This document shows positions 41,616-51,978 of a stretch of DNA of 64,000 nucleotides, piece by piece. A program made the position numbers and the translations under genes. The stretch is from Actinobacillus equuli (GTDB taxonomy: Bacteria; Pseudomonadota; Gammaproteobacteria; Enterobacterales; Pasteurellaceae), in assembly GCF_900636745.1 (NCBI RefSeq), contig NZ_LR134310.1, forward strand, positions 310,001 to 374,000, in the 5' to 3' direction. The notes beneath the pieces were generated by a model, which was not told the origin of the DNA, made no database searches, and saw only the letters and a list, made by a program, of their open reading frames with translations. The stretch's first letter is position 1; each line of letters opens with the position of its first letter.

Positions 41616-41631
41616 TGTGATAATGCTCACA
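41616..41631 (-). promoter_or_regulatory. CRP site in the glpA-glpQ divergent region
   Basis: TGTGA-TAATGC-TCACA matches the CRP core perfectly. A TATACA -10 on the minus strand (41567-41562) lies about 57 bases away, so the centre is near -69 for glpABC. Confidence 0.7.
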
Positions 41632-41666
41632 AAGATTTAAAAAATGAGGATATTTGTTAAATTCTT

Positions 41667-41755
41667 TGTGGAATAGATCACAAATTTGTACAAATGTGCT
41701 TTTCTATTCATTTTGTTCGGTTATGCTGTGCGCGGTTTGTTGATAAACAAACATT
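41667..41755 (+). promoter_or_regulatory. glpQ control region: CRP site, -10 and GlpR-like operator
   Basis: CRP core TGTGG-AATAGA-TCACA (41667-41682, one mismatch), -10 TATGCT (41722-41727), and a palindrome TTTGTTGATAAACAAACATT (41736-41755) that agrees with the GlpR operator consensus at about 15 of 20 positions. From CRP centre to -10 is 47.5 bases, the same as in front of glpT. Confidence 0.6.
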
Positions 41756-41777
41756 TAAGCTAATCAAGGAGAAAATA

Positions 41778-42866
41778 ATGAAATTGAAAACATTAGCTAT
41801 GAGCTTACTTGCAACAGCAGTTTTAACCGGATGTACCGCACAGCAAGCCGCTGATAAATCAGCTCAGCCAGAAAAATTAATCATTGCACATCGTGGAGCG
41901 AGTGGTTACCTACCTGAACATACGCTTGAGTCTAAAGCACTTGCTTTTGCTCAACAAGCGGATTATTTAGAACAAGATCTTGCGATGACAAAAGATAATC
42001 GCTTAATTGTTATTCATGACCATTTCTTAGACGGTTTAACTGATGTAGCGAAGAAATTCCCGAAACGTGCGCGTAAAGACGGTCGTTTCTATGTTGCTGA
42101 TTTCACCTTAAAAGAAATCCAAACACTTGAAATGACGGAAAACTTCAAAACAGAAAACGGTCAACAAGTACAAGTTTATCCAAATCGTTTCCCAATGTGG
42201 AAATCTCATTTCCAAATTCACACCTTCGAAGATGAAATCGAATTTATCCAAGGCTTAGAAAAATCAACCGGTAAACAAATCGGTATTTACCCGGAAATCA
42301 AAGCACCTTGGTTACATCATCAAGAAGGCAAAGATATTGCATTAGAAACCTTAAAAGTATTGAAAAAATACGGCTACGATCAAAAATCGGACAAAGTTTA
42401 TTTACAAACCTTTGATTTTAACGAGTTAAAACGTATCAAAACTGAATTGTTACCAAAACTCGGTATGGATGTGAAGCTCGTTCAATTAGTCGCTTATACC
42501 GATTGGCATGAAACTGAAGAAAAAGACGCGTCAGGCAAATGGATTAACTATAACTATGACTGGATGTTCAAAGACGGTGCAATGGCGGAAGTGGCTAAAT
42601 ATGCCGATGGTGTAGGCCCGGGTTGGTATATGTTGGTGGATGATAAAAACTCAAAATTAGGTGATATCAAATACACGCCAATGGTAAAAGATATTGCGAA
42701 AACTAACATGGAATTACACCCGTACACTGTACGTAAAGATGCGCTTCCGGAATTCTTTACCGATGTAAATCAAATGTATGATGCGTTATTAAACAAAGCG
42801 GGAGCAACCGGGGTATTTACCGATTTCCCTGATACAGGTGTGCAGTTTATTAAAGGTACTAAATAG
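41778..42866 (+). CDS. glpQ: Glycerophosphodiester phosphodiesterase lipoprotein (GlpQ / protein D type)
   Basis: A 362-residue lipoprotein. The signal peptide ends in the lipobox LTGC with Cys19, so it is acylated like Haemophilus protein D (Hpd). The GDPD barrel shows IIAHRGASGYLPEHT near 37, LEQDLAMTKDNRLIVIHDH near 67 and YPEIKAPW near 175. It splits glycerophosphodiesters from phospholipid breakdown to sn-glycerol 3-phosphate, which GlpT imports. The ATG at 41778 after AAGGAG is preferred over the frame from 41694, which begins inside the promoter. In Haemophilus the homologue also supports choline uptake from host lipids; whether that holds here is unknown. Confidence 0.95.
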   Translation: MKLKTLAMSLLATAVLTGCTAQQAADKSAQPEKLIIAHRGASGYLPEHTLESKALAFAQQADYLEQDLAMTKDNRLIVIHDHFLDGLTDVAKKFPKRARKDGRFYVADFTLKEIQTLEMTENFKTENGQQVQVYPNRFPMWKSHFQIHTFEDEIEFIQGLEKSTGKQIGIYPEIKAPWLHHQEGKDIALETLKVLKKYGYDQKSDKVYLQTFDFNELKRIKTELLPKLGMDVKLVQLVAYTDWHETEEKDASGKWINYNYDWMFKDGAMAEVAKYADGVGPGWYMLVDDKNSKLGDIKYTPMVKDIAKTNMELHPYTVRKDALPEFFTDVNQMYDALLNKAGATGVFTDFPDTGVQFIKGTK

Positions 42867-42946
42867 GCGTTTTTGAGCGAAAACGAATACTAAATTTGTG
42901 AATTGCTGATATTTTTAGCAAATATGTTGAAATATTTTCATAAAAG

Positions 42947-43034
42947 TGTGAGTGAATTCACAAATTTAGATAAATAATATGGAGTATTACTCTTTTTTCG
43001 TTAAAATACGCATGATTGTTCGTAATCGAACGTT
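42947..43034 (+). promoter_or_regulatory. glpT control region: CRP site, -10 and GlpR operator
   Basis: CRP core TGTGA-GTGAAT-TCACA (42947-42962, perfect), -10 TAAAAT (43002-43007), and ATTGTTCGTAATCGAACGTT (43015-43034), which agrees with the GlpR operator consensus at 17 of 20 positions and covers the expected start site. The CRP centre is near -60, the class I position. Confidence 0.75.
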
Positions 43035-43064
43035 TTATCAATATATATCATTTGGAGTGTTTCT

Positions 43065-44510
43065 ATGTTTGGTCCTTTTAAACCGGCTCCGCATATTGCG
43101 GAATTACCGGCAGATAAAATAGATGAAAGATATAAATTCCTACGTTGGCAAGTATTCGCAGGTATCTTCTTCGGATATGCCGCATATTATTTTGTGCGTG
43201 CAAACTTCGACCTTGCGCAAAAAGGTTTAATTGAAGCAGGTTTATATAACAAAGCTGAATTAGGTATTATCGGTACCGGTGCAGGTTTAGCTTATGGTCT
43301 TTCTAAATTCGTCATGGCTTGGATGTCAGACCGTTCAAATCCGAAAGTATTTTTACCGTTCGGTTTACTATTATCAGGTCTTTGTATGACAATGATGGGC
43401 TTAATGCCGTGGGCAACTTCAGGTATTGCCGTCATGTTCATCATGATTTTCTTAAACGGTTGGTTCCAAGGTATGGGCTGGCCTCCATGCGGAAGAACAA
43501 TGGTTCACTGGTGGTCTAAATCTGAACGTGGTTCAATCGTATCTATTTGGAACTGTGCGCATAATGTGGGCGGTATGGTTCCGGGTCTGATGGTTTTCTT
43601 AGCCGGTGCCGTTTATTTCAATACGACCGGTGTTGAAGCTACCGCTAAAGATGTATGGCAACAAGCGCTTTACTACCCTGGTATTGCAGCAATGATTGCA
43701 GCTATTCCGATTTATTTTATGATGAAAGATACGCCACAATCTTGCGGTTTACCTCCAGTTGAAAAATGGCGCAATGATTATCCGGATAATTACGATGAAA
43801 ACAAATCTGAACAAGAGTTAACCACAAAAGAAATTTTAGTGACTTATGTTCTGAAAAATAAATTATTATGGTATATCGCAATCGCTAACGTATTTGTTTA
43901 CTTAATCCGTTATGGTGTATTGAAATGGTCGCCAGTATATTTAGGTGAAGTTAAACATTTCAACATTAAAGGTACTGCTTCTGCATATATCATTTATGAA
44001 CTTGCAGCGATCCCGGGTACGTTATTATGCGGTTGGGTTTCTGACAAGATCTTCAAAGGTAAACGTGGTTTAACCGGTTTCATCTTTATGATTCTTACTA
44101 CTGCGGCTGTTATTGCGCTCTGGTTAAACCCTGCAACGCCAGAAGCTGAATTAGCACAATACGCTGGTAAAGCATGGTATGAAAACCCATATCAATTAAT
44201 GGACTTCATTTTAATGACTACTATCGGTTTCTTAATTTATGGTCCTGTAATGTTAATTGGTTTACATGCGCTTGAGTTAGCACCGAAAAAAGCGGCAGGT
44301 ACATCAGCAGGCTTCACCGGTTTATTCGGTTACTTAGGTGGTACGGTTTCTGCTTCAGCAGTTGTAGGTTGGGCAGCTCATGAATTCGGCTGGGATGGCG
44401 GTTTCTATGTCATGATCACCGGCGGTGTGTTAGCTGTGTTATTAATGCTTATCGTAATGCTTGAAGAAGGCAAACATAAAGCAAAATTAGGCGACCACTA
44501 CGGTAAATAA
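43065..44510 (+). CDS. glpT: Glycerol-3-phosphate:phosphate antiporter
   Basis: A 481-residue major facilitator protein of the organophosphate:Pi antiporter family with twelve membrane segments. The N-terminus [11 protein letters not shown] and the core [36 protein letters not shown] and WNCAHNVGG match E. coli GlpT (452). Substrate-binding arginines fit those in YYFVRANF and the later [14 protein letters not shown]. It imports sn-glycerol 3-phosphate released by GlpQ. The ATG follows TTGGAG. It is transcribed after its own CRP/GlpR promoter and ends in a strong terminator. Confidence 0.96.
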   Translation: MFGPFKPAPHIAELPADKIDERYKFLRWQVFAGIFFGYAAYYFVRANFDLAQKGLIEAGLYNKAELGIIGTGAGLAYGLSKFVMAWMSDRSNPKVFLPFGLLLSGLCMTMMGLMPWATSGIAVMFIMIFLNGWFQGMGWPPCGRTMVHWWSKSERGSIVSIWNCAHNVGGMVPGLMVFLAGAVYFNTTGVEATAKDVWQQALYYPGIAAMIAAIPIYFMMKDTPQSCGLPPVEKWRNDYPDNYDENKSEQELTTKEILVTYVLKNKLLWYIAIANVFVYLIRYGVLKWSPVYLGEVKHFNIKGTASAYIIYELAAIPGTLLCGWVSDKIFKGKRGLTGFIFMILTTAAVIALWLNPATPEAELAQYAGKAWYENPYQLMDFILMTTIGFLIYGPVMLIGLHALELAPKKAAGTSAGFTGLFGYLGGTVSASAVVGWAAHEFGWDGGFYVMITGGVLAVLLMLIVMLEEGKHKAKLGDHYGK

Positions 44511-44524
44511 TTAACTCGCTTACA

Positions 44525-44555
44525 AAAGGAAGAACAATTGTTCTTCCTTTTTTTC
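44525..44555 (+). terminator. Terminator after glpT
   Basis: AAAGGAAGAA (44525-44534) and TTCTTCCTTT (44541-44550) pair over ten bases, with T-run behind. The loop is CAATTG. Confidence 0.9.
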
Positions 44556-44652
44556 ATCCTAAAACCACTATTTGTCATCAATTTGCCATATAACTAAGGT
44601 TAACTAGCTACTAACTTCCTTAACCAACAACATTAAATAACTGGAGAATCAT

Positions 44653-45561
44653 ATGAAATTATCAAAAATTGCACTTACGTTAAGCTGTTTATTTATGACT
44701 TCTATTAGTGTTGCAAATCAAAGCTGCCTCTCTCCGTACGCAGAAGCATTACCTAAATACGAATATACTTTAAACAAAGTAATGGAGGTCAATGGTCGCC
44801 AAGGTGTCACCACTGATGGTAAATATCTCTATGTATCTGGTTCAGCGTCTCTCGCCAAATATGATTTAAACGGAAAGCTCATTACTGAAAACAAAAAACC
44901 GTTCATCGGTTATCAAAAAGAAGCCAATCATATCGGTGATATCGATATTTATAACAATGAGTTATATATTTCCTCCGAATGGTTTATGGACGGTGTAGGT
45001 AAAAATATCCAAATTGCCATTCATGACCCTGATAGCTTAGCATTTAAGAGAGCGGTAGATTTTTATCCGGAGTCAGGGCAATTAGAAGTATCAGCAATTA
45101 CGGTCGATACCGTCAATCGTAGTGTTTGGATGGCATCTTGGGTTGGAGAAGAAAGTGGTCGCTATTTATATGAATATGATCTTGATAGCGGCAAATATAA
45201 ACGCAAAGTTCATTTACAGCCGGTTCCGCAATGGATTCAAGGTATCTTCGCCCATGAGGGAGATTTATACCTGACGGCAGATGACGGAACTGCCGATGAG
45301 AAAGAACACGATCACTTATATCGTGTAGAACTTTCTACTAAAAATAACGAAGCTCGAGTTGTGCTAGAGCGTACCCTTGATGATGTGAAAGATTACGGTG
45401 AAATCGAAGGGCTCGTAATCAATCCAAAAAGCAAGCAATTGATTGTTCACGCTAATCGCGGCAAACAAATCGTATTAGGAATGCCGAAAGGTTTTTACCC
45501 GGGATATGATCGTGAAATTAGTGAACTGTATTTTTATCAAATGACGCCTAGATGCCAATAA
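44653..45561 (+). CDS. Exported beta-propeller-like protein of unknown function
   Basis: A 302-residue protein with a signal peptide (MKLSKIALTLSCLFMTSISVA, cut before NQSC). The mature chain has repeats of strands with the look of a propeller: GRQGVTTDGKYLYVSGS, IGDIDIYNNELYISSEW, VSAITVDTVNRSVWMASW, IQGIFAHEGDLYLTADD and IEGLVINPKSKQLIVHAN, spaced about 45-50 residues. Two cysteines, one in NQSC at the start and one at the penultimate C-terminal residue, could tie the ring. I do not recognise the family. It follows glpT but has its own ribosome binding site and lies between two terminators, so it is probably a single gene. Confidence 0.8.
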   Translation: MKLSKIALTLSCLFMTSISVANQSCLSPYAEALPKYEYTLNKVMEVNGRQGVTTDGKYLYVSGSASLAKYDLNGKLITENKKPFIGYQKEANHIGDIDIYNNELYISSEWFMDGVGKNIQIAIHDPDSLAFKRAVDFYPESGQLEVSAITVDTVNRSVWMASWVGEESGRYLYEYDLDSGKYKRKVHLQPVPQWIQGIFAHEGDLYLTADDGTADEKEHDHLYRVELSTKNNEARVVLERTLDDVKDYGEIEGLVINPKSKQLIVHANRGKQIVLGMPKGFYPGYDREISELYFYQMTPRCQ

Positions 45562-45587
45562 TCATTTCTTTTCTACTCATTTCTTAC

Positions 45588-45623
45588 AAGGAAATAATCT
45601 CGGATTATTTCCTTTCTTTTTTA
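45588..45623 (+). terminator. Terminator before lon
   Basis: AAGGAAATAAT (45588-45598), a 5-base loop, ATTATTTCCTT (45604-45614), then a T-rich run. Confidence 0.9.
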
Positions 45624-45641
45624 ACTTTAATCAAATTTTTT

Positions 45642-45670
45642 CTTGTTTTTCCAAATTTCACCCCCATAAT
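45642..45670 (+). promoter_or_regulatory. Heat-shock (sigma32-type) promoter of lon
   Basis: CTTGTTT (45642-45648), 13 bases, then CCCCATAAT (45662-45670). The -10 is an almost perfect sigma32 match (CCCCAT-T) and the -35 keeps CTTG. It lies 45 bases before the lon start. Confidence 0.65.
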
Positions 45671-45715
45671 GGGAAAATTAATATTTTGATAGAACATTAA
45701 GAAGAGAGCAAATTC

Positions 45716-48124
45716 ATGGCACCAAGAAAAAAGAAAGCAATTGAGTTACCGCTACTTCCGTTACGTGACGTAGTGGTTTTTCCTTATATGGTTATGCCGT
45801 TATTTGTAGGGCGAGAAAAATCGATTCAAGCCTTACGTGCAGCAATGGATAGCAATAAACAATTATTCCTTGTAACTCAGCAAGATCCTAATAAAGAAGA
45901 ACCAACAACTGCTGATGTATATGATGTTGGTGTAATTGCCAATATTATCCAAATGCTAAACCTTCCGGACGGTACGGTAAAAGTACTGGTTGAAGGTCAG
46001 CAACGTGCCAAAATTGAACATATTCACGATGATGAAAACGGCTTCTGGGCTGGTGTACAAGTCATCTCATCGGAATTTGATGAAGAAGATAGTGAACTAC
46101 AAGCAATCGCTAAAGCAACACTTAATGAATTTGAAAATTACGTAAAAAATAATAAAAAGATTCCGGCTGAAATTCTGCCTAAATTACAAAAAATCACTTC
46201 GGAAGACCGCTTAGCCGATACGATTTCTTCAAACCTCATTGCGCCTGTGAAGAAAAAACAAGCGTTACTTGAAGAAGCAAATCTTATCGCTCGTTTTGAA
46301 GCGTTATTAGTTGCGATGGCGACGGAAATGGACTCTCTGGAAACAGAAAGCCGTATTCGTAATCGTGTTAAGCAACAAATGGAAAAAAACCAACGTGATT
46401 ACTATTTGAATGAGCAAATTAAAGCAATTCAAAAAGAATTAGGTAATGGTGAAGATGCCGAACAGAGCGAATTAGATAAACTTAAAGAGAAAATTGATGC
46501 AGCTAAATTACCGGTAGAAGTAAAAGAAAAATTAGACGGCGAATTTAAAAAATTAAAAGCGATGCCGCAAAGTTCTTCTGAAGCAACGGTAGTACGCAGT
46601 TATATTGACTGGATTTTACAAATGCCGTGGCATAAAAAATCTGCGGTCAAAAAAGACTTAGCGAAAGCGCAAGCCGTATTGGATAAAGATCATTACGGAC
46701 TAGAAAAAGTTAAAGAACGTATTGTGGAATATCTTGCGGTACAAAGCCGCTTAAATAAACTCAAAGGCCCAATCCTTTGTTTAGTTGGTCCCCCGGGTGT
46801 GGGTAAAACTTCTCTTGGTCAATCTATCGCTAATGCGACCGGACGTAAATATGTCCGTATGGCACTAGGTGGCGTGCGTGACGAAGCGGAAATCCGTGGT
46901 CATCGCCGTACTTATATCGGTTCTATGCCGGGTTCATTAATGATGAAAATGGCAAAAGTCGGCGTGAAGAACCCGCTATTCTTGCTCGATGAAATCGACA
47001 AAATGGCGCAGGATATGCGTGGCGACCCGGCATCTGCATTACTTGAAGTGTTAGATCCGGAACAAAATAAAGCGTTTAACGATCATTACTTAGAAGTCGA
47101 TTACGATCTTTCTGATGTCATGTTTGTCGCAACATCAAACTCAATGAATATTCCACCGGCACTACTCGACCGTATGGAAGTTATTCGTCTTTCCGGTTAT
47201 ACCGAAGATGAAAAAATGCACATTGCGCGTGAACATTTAATTGCTAAGCAGCAAGAAAATAACGGCTTAAAAGCAGGTGAATTAACCATTGAAGATAATG
47301 CGATTTTAAGCATTATTCGTTACTACACTCGTGAAGCCGGTGTGCGTGGTCTTGAGCGTGAGATTGCTAAAATCTGTCGCAAAGCGGTTAAGACTTTAGT
47401 GTTAGACAAGAAAGTTAAATCACTGACTGTAACAGAAGAGAATATTGCGGATTACTTAGGTGTAAAACGTTTTGATTACGGCAAAATGGATAACCAAAAC
47501 CGTGTAGGCGAAGTAACCGGTTTAGCATGGACAGAAGTTGGCGGCGATTTATTAACGATCGAAACAGCATCAGTAAGCGGTAAAGGTAAATTCTCATTCA
47601 CTGGCTCATTAGGCGACGTAATGAAAGAATCTATCCAAGCGGCGATGATGGTGGTACGAGCCAGAGCTGCTCAATTAGGTATCGCAGATGACTTCCACGA
47701 GAAACGTGATATCCACGTACACGTGCCGGACGGTGCAACACCGAAAGATGGTCCAAGTGCGGGTATCGCAATGTGTACCGCATTAATTTCAAGTCTAACC
47801 GGCAACCCTGTTCGTAAAGAGGTGGCGATGACCGGTGAAATTAGCTTACGTGGTAAAGTTTTACCAATCGGCGGCTTAAAAGAGAAATTACTGGCTGCAC
47901 ACCGTGGCGGCATTACCACCGTGATTATTCCAAAAGACAATGAAAAAGATTTGGAAGAAATTCCGGAAAATGCAAAAGCGGCATTAACGATTCATGCGGT
48001 CGAAACAATTGATGAAGTATTATCAATTGCATTGGAAAATCCGCCAATGGGGATTGAGATCATTCCGGCAAAATCTCAAACGATTAAAGTGAAAAAATCT
48101 CGCTCAAAAGCGGCAATTCAATAA
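45716..48124 (+). CDS. lon: ATP-dependent protease Lon
   Basis: An 802-residue protease (E. coli 784). Order of domains: LonN substrate domain ([23 protein letters not shown], residues 10-205), coiled coil, AAA+ module with Walker [10 protein letters not shown] near 360 and Walker [11 protein letters not shown] near 420, and the protease domain with the Ser in DGPSAGIAM near 685 and the catalytic Lys about 43 residues later in [11 protein letters not shown]. It degrades misfolded and regulatory proteins. A sigma32-type promoter lies upstream. The C-terminal tail is extended and basic compared with E. coli. Confidence 0.98.
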   Translation: MAPRKKKAIELPLLPLRDVVVFPYMVMPLFVGREKSIQALRAAMDSNKQLFLVTQQDPNKEEPTTADVYDVGVIANIIQMLNLPDGTVKVLVEGQQRAKIEHIHDDENGFWAGVQVISSEFDEEDSELQAIAKATLNEFENYVKNNKKIPAEILPKLQKITSEDRLADTISSNLIAPVKKKQALLEEANLIARFEALLVAMATEMDSLETESRIRNRVKQQMEKNQRDYYLNEQIKAIQKELGNGEDAEQSELDKLKEKIDAAKLPVEVKEKLDGEFKKLKAMPQSSSEATVVRSYIDWILQMPWHKKSAVKKDLAKAQAVLDKDHYGLEKVKERIVEYLAVQSRLNKLKGPILCLVGPPGVGKTSLGQSIANATGRKYVRMALGGVRDEAEIRGHRRTYIGSMPGSLMMKMAKVGVKNPLFLLDEIDKMAQDMRGDPASALLEVLDPEQNKAFNDHYLEVDYDLSDVMFVATSNSMNIPPALLDRMEVIRLSGYTEDEKMHIAREHLIAKQQENNGLKAGELTIEDNAILSIIRYYTREAGVRGLEREIAKICRKAVKTLVLDKKVKSLTVTEENIADYLGVKRFDYGKMDNQNRVGEVTGLAWTEVGGDLLTIETASVSGKGKFSFTGSLGDVMKESIQAAMMVVRARAAQLGIADDFHEKRDIHVHVPDGATPKDGPSAGIAMCTALISSLTGNPVRKEVAMTGEISLRGKVLPIGGLKEKLLAAHRGGITTVIIPKDNEKDLEEIPENAKAALTIHAVETIDEVLSIALENPPMGIEIIPAKSQTIKVKKSRSKAAIQ

Positions 48125-48141
48125 ATTTATCGTTTAAAGTA

Positions 48142-48178
48142 AAAAACCTCGAATATTTGTTATTCGAGGTTTTTCTTT
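48142..48178. terminator. Bidirectional terminator between lon and dxr
   Basis: AAACCTCGAATA (48144-48155) and TATTCGAGG with T-run (48161-48178), serving convergent lon and dxr. The stem is the same as the one at 6434. Confidence 0.9.
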
Positions 48179-48179
48179 T

Positions 48180-49370
48180 TTATAGATTAATCACGGCTTG
48201 TTCCGCCAATTCTCGTGCCAGTTTATCAATATGTAACACATCGGCAATTTCTTTTACTTGAATCGGCGCGATATTTTCAACGACCGTTCTATTCACATTC
48301 ACAATATCAATAAAACGAATACGTTCATTTAAGAAAGCCTCTACCGCCACTTCGTTTGCCGCATTCATTGCGGTTGTCGCATATTGTCCTTCCGCAAACG
48401 CATCAATCGCTAATTTCAAATTCGGATAGCGGGCAAAGTCCGGTTCGATAAACGTTAATTCTTTCAATTTAAAGAAATCTAACGGCTCCACACCGGCATT
48501 AATCCGTTTCGGATACGCCATTGTATGCGCAATCGGTGTACACATATCAGGATTCCCCATTTGAGCGATAACCGAGCCGTCAATATAACGTACCATCGAA
48601 TGAATAATGGATTGCGGATGAATAATAATTTCCATTTCCTCTGCCGAAGCGTTAAATAACCAACGAGCTTCAATATATTCCAAACCTTTATTCATCATGG
48701 TGGCACTATCGACCGAGATTTTCTTACCCATCGACCAATTCGGGTGTGCAACCGCTTGTGCCGGAGTAATAGTGGCAAACTCATCGAGCGGTTTTACACG
48801 GAACGGACCGCCTGAACCGGTCAAAATAATTTTACTCACGCCTAACTCTGCAAGCGGGCAAAAACCGACTTTTTGTTGCGCTTCCGGTGGTAGAGATTGG
48901 AAAATCGCATTGTGTTCGCTATCAACCGGTAATAATTGTGCGCCGGATTTTCTCGCCTCATCAATAAAGATTTGCCCGCAAGTGACTAACGATTCTTTAT
49001 TTGCCAATAAGACTTTTTTACCGGCTTTAACCGCTGAAAGGGTTGGTAACAAACCTGCCGCCCCAACAATCGCCGCCATCACCATATCCACTTCGGGGTG
49101 AGCGCTCAGTTCACAAATCGCTTTTTGACCGCTTAATACTTCGGTTTTTACATTGAATTGTTTGAGCTGTTCCGCTAATGCTTTTGCTGCGTTCTCATCA
49201 TCTAATGCGGCAAATTTCGGTTGAAACAATAAGCATTGTGCTGCCATTAATTCAACATTTTTACCACCGACTAAACCGAATACCTCGTATTCCGTTTTGT
49301 TCTGTTCCACCACAGATAAAGTGCTTTTACCAATTGAGCCGGTTGAGCCTAAAATCACTAATTTCTTCAT
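48180..49370 (-). CDS. dxr: 1-deoxy-D-xylulose-5-phosphate reductoisomerase
   Basis: A 396-residue enzyme of the non-mevalonate isoprenoid pathway, turning DXP into methylerythritol 4-phosphate with NADPH. The NADPH loop [12 protein letters not shown] lies at residues 5-16, [12 protein letters not shown] near 123, [11 protein letters not shown] near 148 and the metal/substrate block [20 protein letters not shown] near 225. The ATG at 49370 has AGGA at good distance; the ATG two codons earlier lies directly on the ribosome binding site. E. coli DXR is 398 residues. Confidence 0.97.
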   Translation of the reverse strand: MKKLVILGSTGSIGKSTLSVVEQNKTEYEVFGLVGGKNVELMAAQCLLFQPKFAALDDENAAKALAEQLKQFNVKTEVLSGQKAICELSAHPEVDMVMAAIVGAAGLLPTLSAVKAGKKVLLANKESLVTCGQIFIDEARKSGAQLLPVDSEHNAIFQSLPPEAQQKVGFCPLAELGVSKIILTGSGGPFRVKPLDEFATITPAQAVAHPNWSMGKKISVDSATMMNKGLEYIEARWLFNASAEEMEIIIHPQSIIHSMVRYIDGSVIAQMGNPDMCTPIAHTMAYPKRINAGVEPLDFFKLKELTFIEPDFARYPNLKLAIDAFAEGQYATTAMNAANEVAVEAFLNERIRFIDIVNVNRTVVENIAPIQVKEIADVLHIDKLARELAEQAVINL

Positions 49371-49440
49371 ATACATTCCTAATCACTAAAAACAAGCAGT
49401 CTCTTTTGCAACTTTTTTCGCAAATTTGACCGCTTGTCAC

Positions 49441-51648
49441 TTAATTTGATAAGCGTTTCGCTTCAATAACATCTTCAAGTTGTGCAATACGCGCTAATAA
49501 TTTACCTAGCATTTCAACATTGCTCAGTTCAATTCCCATATCCATAATGGCTAGACTGCGTTTCGCATCAATACGGCTTGAGACACTCAACACGTTAACT
49601 TTCTCATTTGCCATTACCGCACTCACATCACGCAATAAACCATTGCGGTCATTTGCAGTTACTCGAATCGCTAAACTGAAGCCACTCGCATAATTCGTAC
49701 CCCATTGTGCACCGACTACCCGTTCCGGATTTGCACTACGCAATTCAAACAATTGTTCACAATCGGCACGGTGAATCGAAATTCCGCGTCCTTGCGTGAT
49801 ATAACCGACAATCTTATCGCCCGGAATCGGCTGACAACAACGAGCAATGGTGTGCATTAAATTACCGACGCCATCAATAATAATTTGTCCGTTTTTGCCT
49901 TTGTGCTGATTCGCATTATTGGCATGTTTATTCACTTGTTTCAGTACCGCTTCGTCTTCTTGTTCTGCGGTCGGTTTGATTAACTTACTTTGTAAATAAT
50001 GGCTTAACTGATTCAGACGAATATCGCCACCGCCGATCCCTGCATACAAATCATCAAATTGTTTCAGATTATAGCGTGGCAACGCATATTGCTCGATTTG
50101 CTTATAAGTAAAGCCGAAACGCGCCATTTCCGCTTCCAATGCTTCTTTGCCGATCGGAATATTTTTCTCTCTATCCAGTTTCTTAAACCAAGCGATAATT
50201 TTTGCACGCGCTTTGGAAGTATTTACGAAGCCTAAATTCGGGTTTAACCAATCTCGGCTCGGGTTCAGATTTTTCTGAGTAATGATCTCGACCTGATCGC
50301 CCATTTGCAATAAATAGGTGAATGGTACAATTCGTCCGGCAACTTTAGCACCAATACAACGATGCCCTACTTCACTATGAATCGCATACGCAAAATCAAG
50401 CGGTGTCGCATTTTTAGGTAAATCAATTACCTCGCCGCGCGGGGTAAACACATAAACACGATCGTCAAATACTTGAGATCGCATTTCCGCAACCACATCG
50501 CCCGAATCCGCAATATCATTTTGCCACGCCAATAATTTACGTAACCAAACGATTTTCTCTTCATAGCCAGAACGACCAGCCGTTGCACCTTCTTTATATT
50601 TCCAATGCGCCGCAACGCCTAGTTCCGCATCGTCATGCATTTTGCGGGTACGAATTTGTACCTCGATAGTTTTATCGCCCTCCCCCAACACTACGGTATG
50701 AATCGATTGGTAACCATTCGGTTTCGGATGTGCGATATAGTCATCAAAATGCTCCGGCAAATGCTTATATTGCGTATGAATAATCCCCAAAGCAGTATAG
50801 CAATCTTGTAGATTCGGCACGATGACACGTACCGCTCTTACGTCAAACAGCTGTTCGAAACGCAGATTCTTCTTCTGCATTTTCTTCCAAATACTGTAAA
50901 TATGTTTCGGACGACCATAAACTTCAATATCACTAATCTGTTCTTCTAAAGAAGCGGTCAAATTCGCCACAAAATTTGCAATATAACTCTCACGCTCTAG
51001 ACGGCGCTCGCCTAATTGCAACGCAATCACACGATAACATTGCGGGTGTAACGCACGGAAGCAGTAATCTTCCAGCTCCCATTTAAGTTGCCCGATACCT
51101 AAACGATTAGCGAGCGGCGCATAAACGTGCGAACATTCTTTGGCGGCTAAAACCAAATCTTCTTCCGTATGCAGATGTTTATCGCGCAAATAGGTAATTC
51201 GTTCGGCAAGTTTGATGACTACGCAACGGAAATCATCCACCATCGCAAGTAACATACGGCGGATATTATCGATTTGTAAATCGGAAGCACTGTTCGCACT
51301 TAATTGACGGATATTATCCATTTCGATCACGCCTTTAACCAAATTTTTCACTTGATTACTAAAGCGTTCTTTTACTTGAACGAGATCGATAATATTGTGT
51401 TTAACGAGAGGAAATAATAACGCGGCGACAAGAGAATCATCATCCATATTTAAGCCGTGTAGGATTTCGACCATTTCAACACCGTCCCACATTAAATGGT
51501 AAGTTTCGGTATCTAATTTCTCTTGTGCATAACACCAGGCAATTTGTAATTCTTCAAAGGTTATGGGCGACATTTGTAAAGCTGCACTCCAACTCGCTAA
51601 CTCAAAAGTACTAGGGTTAAGCTCGTGTGACCGGCGAATCGCTACCAT
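49441..51648 (-). CDS. relA: (p)ppGpp synthetase RelA
   Basis: A 735-residue stringent-response enzyme (E. coli 744) that makes (p)ppGpp on ribosomes loaded with uncharged tRNA. The N-terminal hydrolase-like domain lacks the HD pair (AALLFPLVKHNI where SpoT has HDVIED), marking the synthetase-only RelA class. The synthetase domain includes GRPKHIYSIWKKM near 240, FDVRAVRVIV near 262 and AHPKPNGYQSIHT near 295. TGS (VFTPRGEVIDLP near 410), zinc-finger (RCCQPIPGD near 615) and ACT domains follow. No ribosome binding site better than GAGGAT is seen. Confidence 0.95.
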   Translation of the reverse strand: MVAIRRSHELNPSTFELASWSAALQMSPITFEELQIAWCYAQEKLDTETYHLMWDGVEMVEILHGLNMDDDSLVAALLFPLVKHNIIDLVQVKERFSNQVKNLVKGVIEMDNIRQLSANSASDLQIDNIRRMLLAMVDDFRCVVIKLAERITYLRDKHLHTEEDLVLAAKECSHVYAPLANRLGIGQLKWELEDYCFRALHPQCYRVIALQLGERRLERESYIANFVANLTASLEEQISDIEVYGRPKHIYSIWKKMQKKNLRFEQLFDVRAVRVIVPNLQDCYTALGIIHTQYKHLPEHFDDYIAHPKPNGYQSIHTVVLGEGDKTIEVQIRTRKMHDDAELGVAAHWKYKEGATAGRSGYEEKIVWLRKLLAWQNDIADSGDVVAEMRSQVFDDRVYVFTPRGEVIDLPKNATPLDFAYAIHSEVGHRCIGAKVAGRIVPFTYLLQMGDQVEIITQKNLNPSRDWLNPNLGFVNTSKARAKIIAWFKKLDREKNIPIGKEALEAEMARFGFTYKQIEQYALPRYNLKQFDDLYAGIGGGDIRLNQLSHYLQSKLIKPTAEQEDEAVLKQVNKHANNANQHKGKNGQIIIDGVGNLMHTIARCCQPIPGDKIVGYITQGRGISIHRADCEQLFELRSANPERVVGAQWGTNYASGFSLAIRVTANDRNGLLRDVSAVMANEKVNVLSVSSRIDAKRSLAIMDMGIELSNVEMLGKLLARIAQLEDVIEAKRLSN

Positions 51649-51978
51649 AAATCCTCCTCTTGTAAAATCTTACGGATATTTAACCGCTTGGCGGCTAGAA
51701 ATTGTTTAGCATTATACTTGGATTTGCGAATTATTGTTAGTAGTTAACGATACCTTATTGTTATCTATCCGCTACAAATTACTCACTCCTTCACTTAATT
51801 AATTACGTCATAAAAAAGTATTTGCCTAATTTTTAAAAATCACCCCACCTCTTTCGAGGTATATAAATTGTGATAAATCAAACCAATCTCTACAATTAAT
51901 TGCAGGGTATCTATCGATTGGTTAGAATGACCTACGTTTTAAGCGGCATTTTGCCGTTTTTCTTTTGTGTGGGATTCA
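51649..51978 (+). promoter_or_regulatory. relA-hemA intergenic region with hemA promoter and leader hairpin
   Basis: This 330-base gap contains no gene. For hemA, TTGCAG (51900-51905), 17 bases and TAGAAT (51923-51928) form a promoter about 45 bases before the start codon. Within the short leader a small stem (CGGCA 51944-51948 with TGCCG 51952-51956) followed by T-runs resembles a weak terminator. A second short hairpin ACCTC-TTTC-GAGGT lies at 51847-51860. Confidence 0.5.

Noticed and set aside
41505-41630. Longer glpA start (42 extra residues)
   Set aside because: The stretch contains a TATACA -10 and most of the CRP region; the GGGAGAGG site marks the ATG at 41504.
43005-43040. Idea that the glpT palindrome is an attachment site
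   Set aside because: It matches the GlpR operator consensus and sits at the expected start site; no mobile genes are nearby.
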